DNA of 64,000 nucleotides from Acorus gramineus (taxonomy: Eukaryota; Streptophyta; Magnoliopsida; Acorales; Acoraceae). Position 1 is the first letter of the stretch; every line of letters starts with the position of its first letter. Positions 22,701 to 34,096 of this stretch are shown here, piece after piece. The notes beneath the pieces are model-generated. The model saw only the letters and a program-made list of their open reading frames with translations, had not been told where the DNA came from and did not search any database. A program made the translations under genes and the position numbers. The stretch lies in assembly GCA_030737835.1 (NCBI GenBank), contig JAUJYN010000022.1, forward strand, positions 960,712 through 1,024,711, written 5' to 3'.

Positions 22701-22705
22701 TGCAG
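22701..22705. other. Target-site duplication TGCAG, right copy (element A)
   Basis: It matches 13787-13791 exactly and abuts the end of L5. Confidence 0.9.
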
Positions 22706-24141
22706 AGAGCTGGGAGATCAGAACAATACCTCGGACCACGCTACCCAAAGCCTGCGCCTCCTCGGCTGTAAGTGCTGCAACACGACCCTGAACAAGCTGC
22801 GGCTGAGGAGCAGGGGCACGCCTCGCTGGCTGGCTGCACTGGCTGCCTCCTCTGGTCAACTCGACCACCCTGTGGCTGCTGCTGTTGACGCTGCGGTTGC
22901 TGTTGCTGGCGGGGCTGCTGCTGCTGTAGCTGTGGGCACGGTTGCTGCTGTAGCTGCTGCTGCGGCTGCTGTCGAGGCACAAGGGGTCAGCCAGCATCAG
23001 GGCAATCATAGGAAATATGTTCGACCCGTTGGCAATGGTAACACCGCCGCGTCTCCGGTCACCTAGCCTGGACTGGTACTACAGCAATGGGTGCTGGACC
23101 TCGCACTGGCACCACATCGACTGGAGTAGCGGCGGCTGCTGACTGATCAAAGCGGGGCCGCTTGCTCTTGCGACGTCCCTGGTCCTGGCTCCTGGGGGGC
23201 CTCTGGTCTGCAGAAGGGGTTGGAACCCCCAAAGGGACCCCAAGGTCTCGCTCAACTGTCCTCGCACGAGACACCAAGTCTGAGTACCTCGTGAACACCT
23301 GTGAGGTGACATGCACCCTGATGGTGCTAATGAGACCCATCTCGAAATGACGGCATCGCGTCTCCTCATCCATCACCAAGGCGGGGGTGAACCGGGAAAG
23401 CCTTGTGAAACGTGTAGAGTAATCAGCGACTGACATGGAGCCCTGCGTCAGCTGCTCGAACTCTCGCATCACGATCTGGCGTGTCAAAAATGGGAAGTAC
23501 TCCTCTAGAAAGTAGCTCCAGAATCTGGCCCATAGAAGTCGCCCCACGCCCTCGGGGATGTCCACCGATCAGGTAGCCCACCAGTCGGCGGCGCTACCCT
23601 TCAACATGAAGGTGGCCAGTGAGACACGCTGGCGGTCGGTGCAGTGCATGGTCGAGAAGATCTTGTCTATCTCCATCAATTAACGCTCAGGGGCAAGGGG
23701 GTCCGTCAACAGGCCATGGAACTCGGGAGGGTGAAGCTTCAGAAAGGAGGTGAGGCCGCTCTGATGCACTCGTGCCGCAGCCTCTAGCTCCACCTCCCTC
23801 TCCAGGGGATCCTAAACTCCCTCTACCGGAATCTCCACTGGGACAGGGGGTACCTCGGGCACCACCGGTGGATCTGCCACCAAGGGGACCTGTGGAACTG
23901 CCTCACGGGCCGCCCACAGCTCCTGATCAGCCAACGCCCTAGTCTGGGCCTCCAGTGCCCTAGTCTGAGTCTCCAATAGATCTGTGATACGAGCGTAAGC
24001 ACGCTCCCATGCAGGAGGCTCCTGCGCTGATCCTAGCACAATAGTCGTGGACCCTCCAGTAGACTCCTCGCCTCTGGTAGGTTTGGAAACCTCCAAGGCC
24101 CGAGGGGGACCACGTCCACGCATCCCTCTGCGAGGAGGCAT
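22706..24141 (-). pseudogene. Element C gag with CCHC zinc knuckle (interrupted by stops)
   Basis: The start is MPPRRGMRGRGPPRALEV at 24141. The N-terminal part (24141-23812) ends at a TAG that a single C-to-T change could explain. The central capsid-like domain (about 23565-23240) includes LEEYFPFLTRQIVMREFEQL and GSMSVADYSTRFTRLSRF, typical of the retrotransposon gag family. A basic region follows, then a CX2CX4HX4C knuckle (C-YHC-QRVEH-ISYDC) at 23002-23043, a glutamine-rich stretch (about 22870-22980), and a linker toward the protease that is cut by element A. Gag would form the particle and package RNA; this copy cannot. Confidence 0.85.
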
Positions 24142-24230
24142 ATCAGCAACCTAAGAAACAGACACTAGGATCAGAATACTCATATAGAAATCCTAGGACT
24201 CATCTCTAAGAAAAACAATTGGCTCTGACA

Positions 24231-24249
24231 GGACCAGGCTCTGATACCA
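24231..24249 (-). other. PBS of element C (initiator tRNA-Met)
   Basis: TGGTATCAGAGCCTGGTCC on the minus strand, five bases from the LTR end at 24255. Confidence 0.9.
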
Positions 24250-24254
24250 ACTTT

Positions 24255-24793
24255 TGTCACGCCCCAGGGCGGCCGTCCCCGATACGTGGCAAATATATAT
24301 AATATCAGCAGTCCATATAGGAGATCAATAAAAGACTCTAAACAACATCAAAGATGATAACACAATCAATAATGTAGCTGACATAATATATATACATATA
24401 GCGGAAGCTTAAACGACTGAGTCTGTAATTCAAAGACATATTACAGACCAGAATACATAATCAACTGTCATGTGAGAGCCAATATAAACAAAGACATCCA
24501 TATACAAGTGTTGTGCCCAAGCACGGATAACAATACATACAAGCAAGGAAGGGGATGCTGATGGCCTCTCACTCGCAGAACCCAAAACGTGAACGCTGCT
24601 CCGCTACTGATGTGATGCCTCGGGGAGCTCCTCCTTCAGATCCGACTCAGTAACAACTGGAGGAAAAGATATGCGAGGGGTGAGCCACACGCTCAGTGAA
24701 TGGCACAATCTATGCAACACAACTCATATTAACCTTAAAATAATTAAAGTCCCTAAACGGGAGTAACTGTACAAGCTAGTGGGTCGTAGCATC
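24255..24793 (-). mobile_element. LTR copy L6: 5' LTR of element C, partial (gamma type)
   Basis: It matches the first 540 bp or so of L3 (7797-8330) almost base for base and then breaks after GGGTCGTAGCATC, where the leader of another element follows. The upstream part, including U3, is lost. It pairs with L3 as the two LTRs of one element. Confidence 0.85.
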
Positions 24794-24899
24794 CTAAGAT
24801 ATACTTCTAAAACAAGAGTACTCAGATGGCAATCCTACGACTCATCATCTATACGACTAGACTTAGGCTCTGACAGGACCAGGCTCTGATACCAACTTT
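24794..24899 (-). mobile_element. Leader and PBS of another chromovirus (element E')
   Basis: A 106-bp fragment between LTRs contains the PBS TGGTATCAGAGCC at 24876-24894. It also shows the same leader layout (TAGGCTCTGACAGGACC on the plus strand) as the other elements. No gag remains. It shows that a second element was truncated right at its leader. Confidence 0.75.
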
Positions 24900-25312
24900 T
24901 GTCACGCCCCAGGGCGGCCGTCCCCGAGACGTGGCAATAATGAAATATCAGCTATCAATACCTGAGGTCAACAAAGACTCCAACAACAACAACCAAGGCA
25001 GCAAAGCAAAGATAATGATAACTGACTGAAAAGTGGAAGCATAAGATATCAACAATGTCTGTAAACCAAAAATATTATTACAGACTCGAATACACAATCA
25101 CTGTCCTGTGAGAGCCAAGTCTAATCCAAATAAAATACAACCTGTGCCACATGCACGATTTACAATACATAAAATGACTCTAGGACTGCTGATAGCCTCG
25201 CACTCGCCACCCGCCGGAAGAACGCTCCACGCCCATAAGACCACGCCATAGGAAAGCTCCAGCTCCACGCCTAACACTGCCCCTGAAAAGAAACAGCATG
25301 TGAGGGGTGAGC
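24900..25312 (-). mobile_element. LTR copy L7, partial (beta type)
   Basis: It begins TGTCACGCCCCAGGGCGGCC and corresponds to the first 413 bp of L8. It is broken at GTGAGC by the start of L8. Confidence 0.8.
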
Positions 25313-27940
25313 TGTCACGCCCCAGGGCGGCCGTCCCTAAGACGTGGCAATAATGAAATATCAGCTATCAATACCTGAGGTCAATAGAGACTCCAACAAC
25401 AACACACAAGGTGGCAAAGCAAGGATAATGATAACTGACTGAAAAGCAAAAGCACAATATATAAACAATGTCTGTAACTGAAAAACATTATTACAGACTC
25501 GAATACACAATCAATGTCCTGTGATAGCCAAGTCTAGCCCAAATAAAATACAACCTGTGCCACATGCACGATTTACAATACATAAAATAACTCTAGGACT
25601 GCTGACAGCCTCGCACTCGCCACCCGCCGGAAGAACGCTCCACGCCCATAAGACCACGCCACAGGGAAGCTCCAACTCCAAGCCCAACACTGCCCCTGAA
25701 AAGAAACAGTATGCGAGGGGTGAGCTACAAGCTCAGTGAGTGGCTAGAAACCAATCACCATACAACAGTTCAATACTCAAACAATTTCCTCTCAAGGAAA
25801 ACATGGGTAGAAACCCAATGGATAATAAGGCCATGTGACGGCGCGACCAACCTCACCCTCACCCTCACTCCCAGAGGAAGACTCTTGGGACTTTTGGGGA
25901 GAGACCATACCGTTGGTCGAAGAGACGCGGAATTACTGGTCCACACAACACTACTGAATCACCAACCTCACTCTCACCCTCACTCCCGGAGGAGACTCTT
26001 TGGACTCTTGGGGAGAGACCATACCTTTGGTCGAGGAGACCCGAAATTACTGGTCTACACAACTTTATTGGATCATCTACATCGAGATAACTGCCCAACG
26101 ATGTCTTTGAGCATCGATACGCAACTATGGGAACGGACGAACCACGAATGGGTCATGCGGCGACGTGTCTTCACCTCATCCTCACCCTCACCCTTTACAG
26201 GTGACATAGGAATTTTGGAGAGATTAGATTCCTCTACACCCTCGGTCTACCGGTAGCCCTTTTCCCGGGTAGTCACTACTTGGTATACTCCCACGATCAG
26301 TACGCTTTCGAACGCCTCGGTGGTACCTACGGATGGGAGCCCTCTGTCAGGACAGCTTTTCCAACGCCGAGAAGTTCCTACATCGGATCCAACGAAGGGG
26401 AGAACGATTCCACGCTCGCAATATCATTCGTTAGCCCTCTCCCGGGTAGCCTCTACCTGGTATACCCCCACGATCAGTACATCTTGCCGCATGCATCGAT
26501 AGTACCTACAGGTGGGGGCCTTCTGTCACGACAGCTACAACCTGGGCTGCTTCAACACGGACGACATTGGGAGGAAACACTCCATGTTCGCAAAGCGAAC
26601 CCAATGGAAAAACAACTACTCTCGATAATCACATATCAATGATAGCGAACACTATTGTACTCCCACACGGTAGCGTCACTCAGGCACAAGGGGGTTGCCT
26701 TTGCTCTTACGCAGAAATAATCCCAAGGCACATAACCCAACAGGCGGTTCATATACACGCCTAGCACGGGTAGGCCTAGCTTAATGCCCCAACTACTGGC
26801 TTAACAAAACCGATAAGATAATGAATTCTCCTGAATTCCAAACGAGTGCATCGCTTCGATGCACGAGGGGATTACATCGCTAGCGCTCTAACTAATAAGG
26901 TATAACCCGACAGCGGGTCATACCCACGCCTATTTTAGATAGGCCTATCAGTTTTTAACATGCGCATATAAATATATCTAGGAGAATTATATCTAGCTAT
27001 GTGCATGAACCATATGCACAATCATCTAATAATTGACCATAAGGGTGACCCCTAACATGGATTTACATCATTAACAACAAATCATACAACATGCATACAT
27101 GGTATGGCCCACTTAAACATGCATACGTGGCCATTAATCATATAAGCACACAAGGCATAACTTAAGCATGCGTTGGATATCACCAACTCAAAAGAAAGGG
27201 TCAATCGCGATCTCGCGCACTAACAGGTGCATGCCAATATTCCAAACGATCCTGAGTCGAGTAGGAAATCGTATCTACTTACTCAGTTCATTTAGAGGGA
27301 GAGGGCGAGAGAGATCATCATCTCATGAAGCTGGTCATAGCTTTGCCCCATTGGCATGGGCGCAACAACTACACCACGCCCTCGAGTCTTATCGCAAGGG
27401 AATATTAGGCAGGTGCCCGTTATTAACCCAGACTTAATCATACTGGATATTCCATTAATATGGTGGGAGTAGTATTACAATACTACCTAAGGCATGCCAT
27501 ATTCTATACATCCATACACATTACAAAAAATACATGCCCATACTAGAGGGGCGCATGCAACACAATCATTCATACATGGATACAATACATGTATATAAGC
27601 CTAGCATGCAAGATATCTAACATATTATAGTTTAAGCATGGCCATACTACTTATCTACACAAGTAGTATAGCTAAGATGCCCCATCGATGCGCGACGCAC
27701 GACTACGCGCGTCGAGCGCATCTCGAGAGGGGGGGGGGGATTGGACCAAACCACTCACCGCAACCCGGGACCTCGCGCATCCCTTTCGACGAGATCTGCA
27801 TGGTAAGGGCATCAAATTTGGTGAGTAACATCATAATATAACACTTAGAAATTACTAGAAATACCAAAGACTTAGACATGCACGCATACGGGCTCGCACG
27901 CATGCCCAAGTGCCCCAGCACCTACCCAAGCCCCTGGGCA
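25313..27940 (-). mobile_element. LTR copy L8, partial (beta type, U3 missing)
   Basis: It begins TGTCACGCCCC directly inside L7. It matches L11 and L2 through the paired GAATTC region (about 26824-26839) and the acceptor-like site (27796-27797) and continues to the edge of the CpG tract (CGCACGCATGCCCAAG, about 27896). There it is cut and joined to the 60-bp tandem repeat. The donor-like site and U3 are gone. Confidence 0.8.
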
Positions 27941-28120
27941 GCCTTAGACTACTCGTTACTGAGGAGTAAGGTCGATCGACCAGACCTCATGTCTGGTCAT
28001 GCCTTAGACTACACGTTACTGAGGAGTAAGGTCGACCGACCAGACCTCGTGTCTGGTCGTGCCTTAGACTACTCGTTACTGAGGAGTAAGGTCGACCGAC
28101 CAGACCTCGTGTCTGGTCGG
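27941..28120. repeat. Three tandem copies of a 60-bp repeat with internal hairpin
   Basis: Units at 27941-28000, 28001-28060 and 28061-28120 differ by only a few bases. Each contains the perfect inverted repeat CGACCAGAC-CTCGT-GTCTGGTCG (one arm base changed in the first and last units) and a looser stem around GACTACTCGTTACTGAGGAGT. Because 60 is a multiple of three, both strands read through as 20-residue peptide repeats (for example ALDYSLLRSKVDRPDLVSGR on plus). I find no related sequence elsewhere in the window. It sits exactly between a truncated LTR and an RT fragment. Confidence 0.9.
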
Positions 28121-28460
28121 AGCAAACTGCGAACCCACCCCTCCCAGACGGAAGGGTAAGAACTGGCGCTGAGGTGAGCCTTCGCTTAAACTCCAGGAAG
28201 CTCTCCTCGCAAGACGGGGACCATTCGAACCGGACATCCTTCCGAGCGAGGCGGTTAGGAGGGACAGCTATGTTCGAGAAACCCTCGACAAACCTCCTGC
28301 AATGACCCGCCAAGCCCAGGAAGCTACGAATCTCAGTGGGGTTCGACGGTCGACGCCAATTTGACACGGCGAGCGTCTTGACCGGGTCCACAGATATGCC
28401 CTCACCGAAAATCACATGGCCCAGAAAGGCCATATGCTCCAACCAAAACTCGCACTTAAT
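28121..28460 (-). pseudogene. RNase H and RT connection fragment of the L9 element (element E)
   Basis: The minus strand from 28442 encodes [37 protein letters not shown] and [20 protein letters not shown]. It is nearly identical to 18800-19140 of element A. The frame runs on into the 60-bp repeats. It joins gag directly at CGCACTTAATCCACC, so protease and the RT core are absent. Confidence 0.8.
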
Positions 28461-28950
28461 CCACCTCCATCAACCATCTCCCAGGGGCAAGGGGGTCCGC
28501 CGACTGTCCATGGAACTCGGTAGGGTGGAGCTTCAGAAAGGCGCTGAGGCCGCTCTGATGCACTCGCGCTTCAGCCTCTAGCCCCAGCTCCCTCTCCAGG
28601 GGATCCTGAACTCTCACCGCCGGAATCACCACAGGGACTGGGGGTACGTCGGGTACCACAGGCGGATCTGCCACCAAGGGGACCTGTGGAACTGCATCAC
28701 GGGCCGCCCTCAGCTCCTGAATCTCTTGTGCCTGCTCAGCCAATACTCTAGTCTGGTCCTCCAGTGCCCTGGTCTGAGTCTCCACCAAATCTTCTATCCG
28801 AGAGAACGCACGCTCCCAGGCAGGAGGCTCCTGCGCCGATCCTGGCCTCACGGCCGAGGACTCTCCAGTAGCATCCTCGCCTCTGGTAGGTCCGGAAACC
28901 TCCAAAGGTCGAGAGGGACCACGTCCGCGCCGTCCTCTGCGAGGAGGCAT
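28461..28950 (-). pseudogene. Gag N-terminal region of the L9 element (element E)
   Basis: It starts MPPRRGRRGRGPSRPLEVSG at 28950 and stays open to about 28456. It has the coiled-coil-like LVETQTRALEDQTRVLAEQAQEIQ (about 28730-28800) and the proline/valine linker. It continues to the region before the capsid-like domain (SAFLKLHPTEFHG), then breaks into the RT fragment. It is the best preserved gag N-terminus among the chromovirus copies here. Capsid core and zinc knuckle are missing, so it is non-autonomous. Confidence 0.8.
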
Positions 28951-29046
28951 ATCAGCAACCTATGAAAACCAGACACTAGGATCAGAATACTCATATAGAA
29001 ATCCTCGGACTCATCTCTACGAAAAAGAAGACCATTGGCTCTGACA

Positions 29047-29065
29047 GGACCAGGCTCTGATACCA
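29047..29065 (-). other. PBS of element E (initiator tRNA-Met)
   Basis: TGGTATCAGAGCCTGGTCC on the minus strand, five bases before L9, in the same position as in elements A and C. Confidence 0.9.
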
Positions 29066-29070
29066 ACTTT

Positions 29071-31951
29071 TGCACGCCCCAGGGCGGCCGTCCTTGGGAC
29101 GCGGCAAGTGTAATATAGATATCAGCAGTCTAAACAGGAGTTCAATAATATACCCTAAACAACATCAATGACAACACAGACAACAATGAGGCTGACATGA
29201 TATATACACAAATAGCGAAGCTAAAAGACTGAATGTGTAATTCAAAGACATATTACAGACTTGATACATAATCCATTGTTCTGTGAGAGCCAATATATAC
29301 AACGACATCCAAATATAATACAAATGTGTGCCCAAGCACGGAATACAATACATACAATCACAAAAGGGATGCTGCTAGCCACTAACACTCGCGGAATGTG
29401 GCGCTGCTGCGCTACTGCTGAAGTCCCTCGGGGAGCTCCTCCTGCTGAACCGACTCAGATAACACTGAAGAAAAATTATGCGAGGGGTGAGCCACACGCT
29501 CAGTGAATAGCACAACCCATGCATCACAATTCATATTAACCACAATTAATTATTCAAAGCCTCAAAGTGGCAGGAACTACACAATTTAGTTGGTCGCTAC
29601 ATCGCCGACCCACCACACCCTCATCCTCACCCTCCAATAGGTGACCTAGGATATTGGGGCTGACTAGGCTGTTAATCACCCTTGGTCAACCGATAGTCTC
29701 TCCTCCACTCCGTAGACCGCCTGGTCTACTCCCACATTCAACAAGTTCGTCACCAAATCAGGAGGTGCCTACTAATGGGAGCCCTCTGTCAGGACGGCCT
29801 GTCTAACGCTGGGGCAGTCTCTATACGGATCCAATGAAGGGAACAGAAACAGCCTATCCACACGTATACGATCCACTTGGATCGGCGGTATTCCTTAACT
29901 GGAAAAAGAAACCTTGGGAGGGCACCATGAGGTCCCCATATAGGATATCCCGACAACCAAACAAGGAACACGGAGTACCCTAGCCCGGGTCTCAACGCTG
30001 ACTTCGCAAGGCCCCTTAATCCAGAGAAGGGAGACTCTACTAATGACATGAATTCTTCAGAATTCCTCCAGGGCGCATAACCAAGATGCGGGGAACATAT
30101 ATAATAACCACCAGGTTGTAATACTTACTAAGGCATGCAAAAATACCATAAGTTCGCATTTAATTTAATAAATTAAACTAATAGGACACATGCATAGTCG
30201 AGGCTTTCCTAGCATGAAACATGGTGTCAGGATGCATGGCTCTTACACATATCCTAAGGGTGCAAGTCCCTAACATACAAGGTCTAGGGTGGCATGCATA
30301 CTACATACTAATCATGCTTGCATAGATTACATATTATACAAGTTAATATTAAACTATGGTGCCCCAGGGGAGGGCGGTATACGCCCAAGTGCATATAGCG
30401 CCTCCCTACTGGATTGTCCCACTCACCAATACCCGGGTCGACGCGTGATCATCCGTCAAGATCTGCAAGACAGGGTAATCAAAACGGTGAGTAAAATACG
30501 CAAATACATACAAAATACACTAAAAATACCCAACACTCGGACAAGCATACATACGGCCCGTACGCACGCGAATCCGAGCACTCCGACTCACTCCCGAACC
30601 GCCGGGCAGCCATACGCACGGCCACCCGCCCTGGGCGCACAGCCGTGCCCCAGCCCGCACGCCCAGACGCACTGCCGAGCCCCTGCCCGCACGCCCAGAC
30701 ACGCTGCGCGCCGCGCGCACTCTCGCGCGTGCCCGCGCACACCGCGTGTCCAACCACGGGTGCACCCGCGCGCCCCAGTGCAGCACCCCGCGCGCAATCC
30801 CGCTCGCCTCCCCCACGCACACCACACGCAACGCACCCTGCGCAGCGCTCCGCACGCACGCCCCCGCACGGCGCCCAGCGCACAGCACCCGCACGCGTGC
30901 CCGCGCGCACACCCGTCACTGCGCCCAGCGCGCAGCACCTGTGCGCACTCCCGCGCGCACGCGCGCGTGCCCTGCCAACCCGCCCGACAGCGCCCCTGCC
31001 CTGCACCTGCCAGCCTGCCCTGCCTGCGCGCGCCGCTGAGCCCGCATGGCCCGAGCCGACACAACCACCTCCCTCAGCCACCAACAGCCCCCCAACAACC
31101 CCCAAACCACCAAGCTCCCCTAGCACACCCATAAACACCTCCTATACATGCATCTAAATAAGAAAGGAAGGAAAGAAAACTCACCCAAGGAGAGGAAAGG
31201 AAGGGAGGGAACTTCGGGTGCTCTTCGCGTACCGAAATACCACCACCAAGGCCACCACTACCAAGCCCTCCTTCAGCCCTTGAGGTGGCTGAAACCTGAG
31301 GAGAAAAGAGACCATGAGAGGGGGTCACACATGAGGGAATCCGAATCCAAGACCATAGGAAGGTAGATCGGGTCCTCACCTATCTTTTCTCTTCTTAGGG
31401 TTTTTTATTTCAACCACCTTAGCTAGGTCAAATAGTGGATTTAAAGAGAAGGGAGGGAGAGGTTTTGGTGGAGAAGAAGATGAATAGGGGGTGGCTCTTA
31501 ATGTTGTCCTGGGATTTATTTATGCTCACACCCACACCACACACACTCACACCCACTTAACTTAGCCCTAATTAGGTTTAGGCTAGGTTTAGGTGCACTT
31601 TGACTTGGGTCAACCCATCCACACTAGAAAACAAAGGAGTTGACCAAGTCATGGGCCCACATTTGACCAAGTCAAGTCTCCCAATGACTTCTTGCTCGGT
31701 CAAAACCTGGATACGCTTTGGAACTGCGAAATTCTGAAATGTTACCGGAATTCGATGAAATTTTCGTGAGTGGCTTGAAATGGCACCAGGACACATAATA
31801 TGCAGTTATATTTTCAATCGGAGTCCTCAAACTCAGGATGATAGCTAACAGTCCAAAATTTTAGCGGTTCCGATCGAAAAATGAAAAAGTTGAAAAACTG
31901 CCAGAATGCTCCAATGGTGACCAGAAGGATAAAAGTGACACATATATAACA
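29071..31951 (-). mobile_element. LTR copy L9 (U3 type 2, alpha type): 5' LTR of element E
   Basis: 2881 bp, from TGCACGCCCC (one T lost from TGTCACG) to CATATATAACA. On the minus strand it reads TGTTATATATGTGTCAC. It has a CpG-rich tract (about 30540-31060) and splice-like sites at 31184 and 30473. Its alpha-type 3' part matches L4 but its U3 matches type 2, a combination not seen in the other complete LTRs. No partner LTR with the same flank (TGCCC) was found in the window. Confidence 0.85.
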
Positions 31952-32363
31952 TGCCCCCACTTTTGCTCTTTTGGCCTGTCGAGAGAGCAGGAGATCATGA
32001 AAAATTACCTCACCCCCATACCTTCCGAGGGGGTCAAAGATCTGGTCGCCTGTCTTCTCAGGATTCTCTGATCCGCCCAATATTTGACAGTTGATTTGCT
32101 ATGTCGGCCTTAATGGCGCGTGGCCTCTAAAGATGTTTGGAAAATCCAAACGTCTGCACCTCTTCGGATTTTGTGGATACCCATTTTATTGGCATTGATT
32201 ACTCCTTGATGTTCGTAGTGAAATAAGTGTGGCCGCCTTCTCAAAGCGTCGCCCCACCTGTATTTAAAGGTCGAGTGAGCAGTACGTTTTCCCATCTCAC
32301 CTCCTTCCTTTGCTTTCTAAAAGTTTCTTTGCCACCTTTCATGGAGAAAACCGCCATTTCTTT
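30621..32363. repeat. First copy of a 1.74-kb tandem segmental duplication
   Basis: It spans the CpG tract of L9, the L9 U3 and about 410 bp of flanking gene promoter. The block from GCCACCCGCC onward recurs at 32364. Copies differ by scattered single bases and small indels. The block ends just after the ATGGAGAAAACCGCCATT start, which is therefore duplicated. Confidence 0.9.
31952..32363 (+). pseudogene. Duplicated promoter and first codons of the MEKTAIT gene
   Basis: It is almost identical to 33708-34114: the same spacer, a TATTTAAA box (about 32261-32268) and the ATG at 32341. After six codons (MEKTAI) the sequence diverges into TTCTTTGCCACC and then LTR. It is an orphan promoter copy with no gene body. 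Confidence 0.85.
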
Positions 32364-33707
32364 GCCACCCGCCCCGAGCGCACAGCCGCGCCCCAGCCCG
32401 CACGCCCAGACGCACTGCCGAGCCCCTGCCCGCACACCCAGACACGCTGCGTGCCGCGCGCACGCTCGTGCGTGCCCGCGAGCTCCGCGTGTCCAACCCG
32501 GGTGCACCCGCGCGCCCCAGTGCAGCACCCCGCGCGCAGTCCCGCTCGCCTCCCCCAAGCACACCACACGCAACGCGCCCCTGCGCAGCGCTCTGCACGC
32601 ACGCCCCCGCACGGTGCCCAGCGCACAGCACCCGCACGCGTGCCCGCGCGCACGCCCGTCACTGCGCCCAGCGCGCAGCACCTGTGCGCACTCCCATGCG
32701 CACGCGCGCGTGCCCTGCCAGCCCGCCTGACAGTGCCCCTGCCCTGCACCTGCCAGCCGGCCCTGCCTGCGCGCGCCGCTGAGCCCGCATGGCCCGAGCC
32801 GACACAACCACCTCCCTCAGCCACCAACAGCCCCCCAACAACCCCCAAACCACCAAGCTCCCCTAGCACACCCATAAACACCTCCTATACATGCATCTAA
32901 ACAAGAAAGGAAGGAAAGAAAACTCACCCAAGGAGAGGAAAGGAAGGGAGGGAACTTCGGGTGCTCTTCGCGCACCGAAATACCACCACCAAGGCCACCA
33001 CTACCAAGCCCTCCTTCAGCCCTTGAAGTGGCTGAAACCTGAGGAGAAAAGAGACCATGAGAGGGGGTCACACATGAGGGAATCCGAATCCAAGACCATA
33101 GGAAGGTAGATCGGGTCCTCACCTATCTTTTCTCTTCTTAGGGTTTTTGATTTCAACCACCTCAGCTAGGTCAAATAGTGGATTTAAAGAGAAGGGAGGG
33201 AGAGGTTTTGGTGGAGAAGAAGATGAATAGGGGGAGGCTCTTAATGTTGTCGTGGGATTTATTTATGCTCACACCCACACCACACACACTCACACCCACT
33301 TAACTTAGCCCTAATTAGGTTTAGGCTTGGTTTAGGCTAGATTTTAGGTGCACTTTGACTTGGGTCAACCCAACCATACTAGAAAACAAAAGAGTTGACC
33401 AAGTCAAGGGCCCACATTTGACCAAGTCAACTCTCCCAATGACTTCTCGCTCGGTCAAAACCCGGATACGCTTCGGAACTGTGAAATTCTGAAATGTTAC
33501 CGGAATTCGATGAAATTTTCGTGAGTGGCTTGAAATGGCACCAGGACACATAATATGCAGTTATATTTTCAATCGGAGTCCTCAAACTCAGGATGATAGC
33601 TAACAGTCCAAAATTTTAGCGGTTCCGATCGAAAAATGAAAAAGTTCAAAAACTGCCAGAATGCTCCAATGGTTACCAGAAGGATAAAAAGTGACACATA
33701 TATAATA
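32364..33707 (-). mobile_element. LTR copy L10: duplicated partial copy of L9
   Basis: It corresponds to 30621-31951 of L9, from inside the CpG tract to the U3 end (TATATAATA here, TATATAACA in L9). It did not arise by transposition: the same flanking promoter DNA follows it, so it was copied as part of the segmental duplication. Confidence 0.9.
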
Positions 33708-34096
33708 TGCCCCCTCTTCTGCTCTTTTGGCTTGTCGAGAGAGAAAGAGATCATGAAAAATTGCCTCACCCCCATACCTTCCGAGGGGGTCAAAGATCTG
33801 GTCGCCTGTCTTCTCAGGATTCTCTGATCCGCCCAATATTTGACAGTTGATTTGCTATGTCGGCCTTAATGGCGCGTGGCCTCTAAAGATGTTTCGAAAA
33901 TCCAAACGTCTGCACCTCTTTAGATTTTGCGGATACCCATTTTATTGGCATTGATTACTCCTCGATGTTTGTAGTGAAATAAGTGCGGCCGTCTTCTCAA
34001 AGCGTTGCCCCGCCTGTATTTAAAGGTCGAGTGAGCAGTACGTTTTCCCATCTCGCCTCCTTCCTTTGCTTTCTAAAAATTTCTTTGCCACCTTTA
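33708..34096 (+). promoter_or_regulatory. Promoter region of the MEKTAIT gene
   Basis: It contains a TATTTAAA box at about 34017-34024, roughly 75 bp before the ATG, and a CT-rich stretch before the start codon. The same sequence is present in the duplicate at 31952-32340. The LTR U3 end adjoins it at 33707. Confidence 0.55.

Larger units (their letters stand above)
7797..24793 (-). mobile_element. Element C: chromovirus (Tekay/Del-like), split by element A and truncated at its 5' end
   Basis: The parts on the minus strand are 5' LTR remnant 24255-24793, PBS 24231-24249, gag 22706-24141, pol 10388-13791 and 3' LTR 7797-10387. Without the 8.9-kb insertion at 13792-22700 and one TSD copy, gag and the protease start become contiguous and in frame. 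The lineage call rests on the MPPRRG-type gag start, the initiator-tRNA-Met PBS and the chromodomain-like tail after integrase. Pol has about six frameshifts, so the copy is dead. The LTR upstream of 24793 is lost. Confidence 0.8.

Noticed and set aside
27878..28159. A plus-strand gene encoding three 20-residue repeats
   Set aside because: The frame is open only because the repeat unit is 60 bp; it starts in LTR, has no promoter and ends in antisense RT sequence.
29071..31951. L9 as partner LTR of L4 or L8
   Set aside because: U3 types or 3' types differ and flanking bases do not match as target-site duplications.
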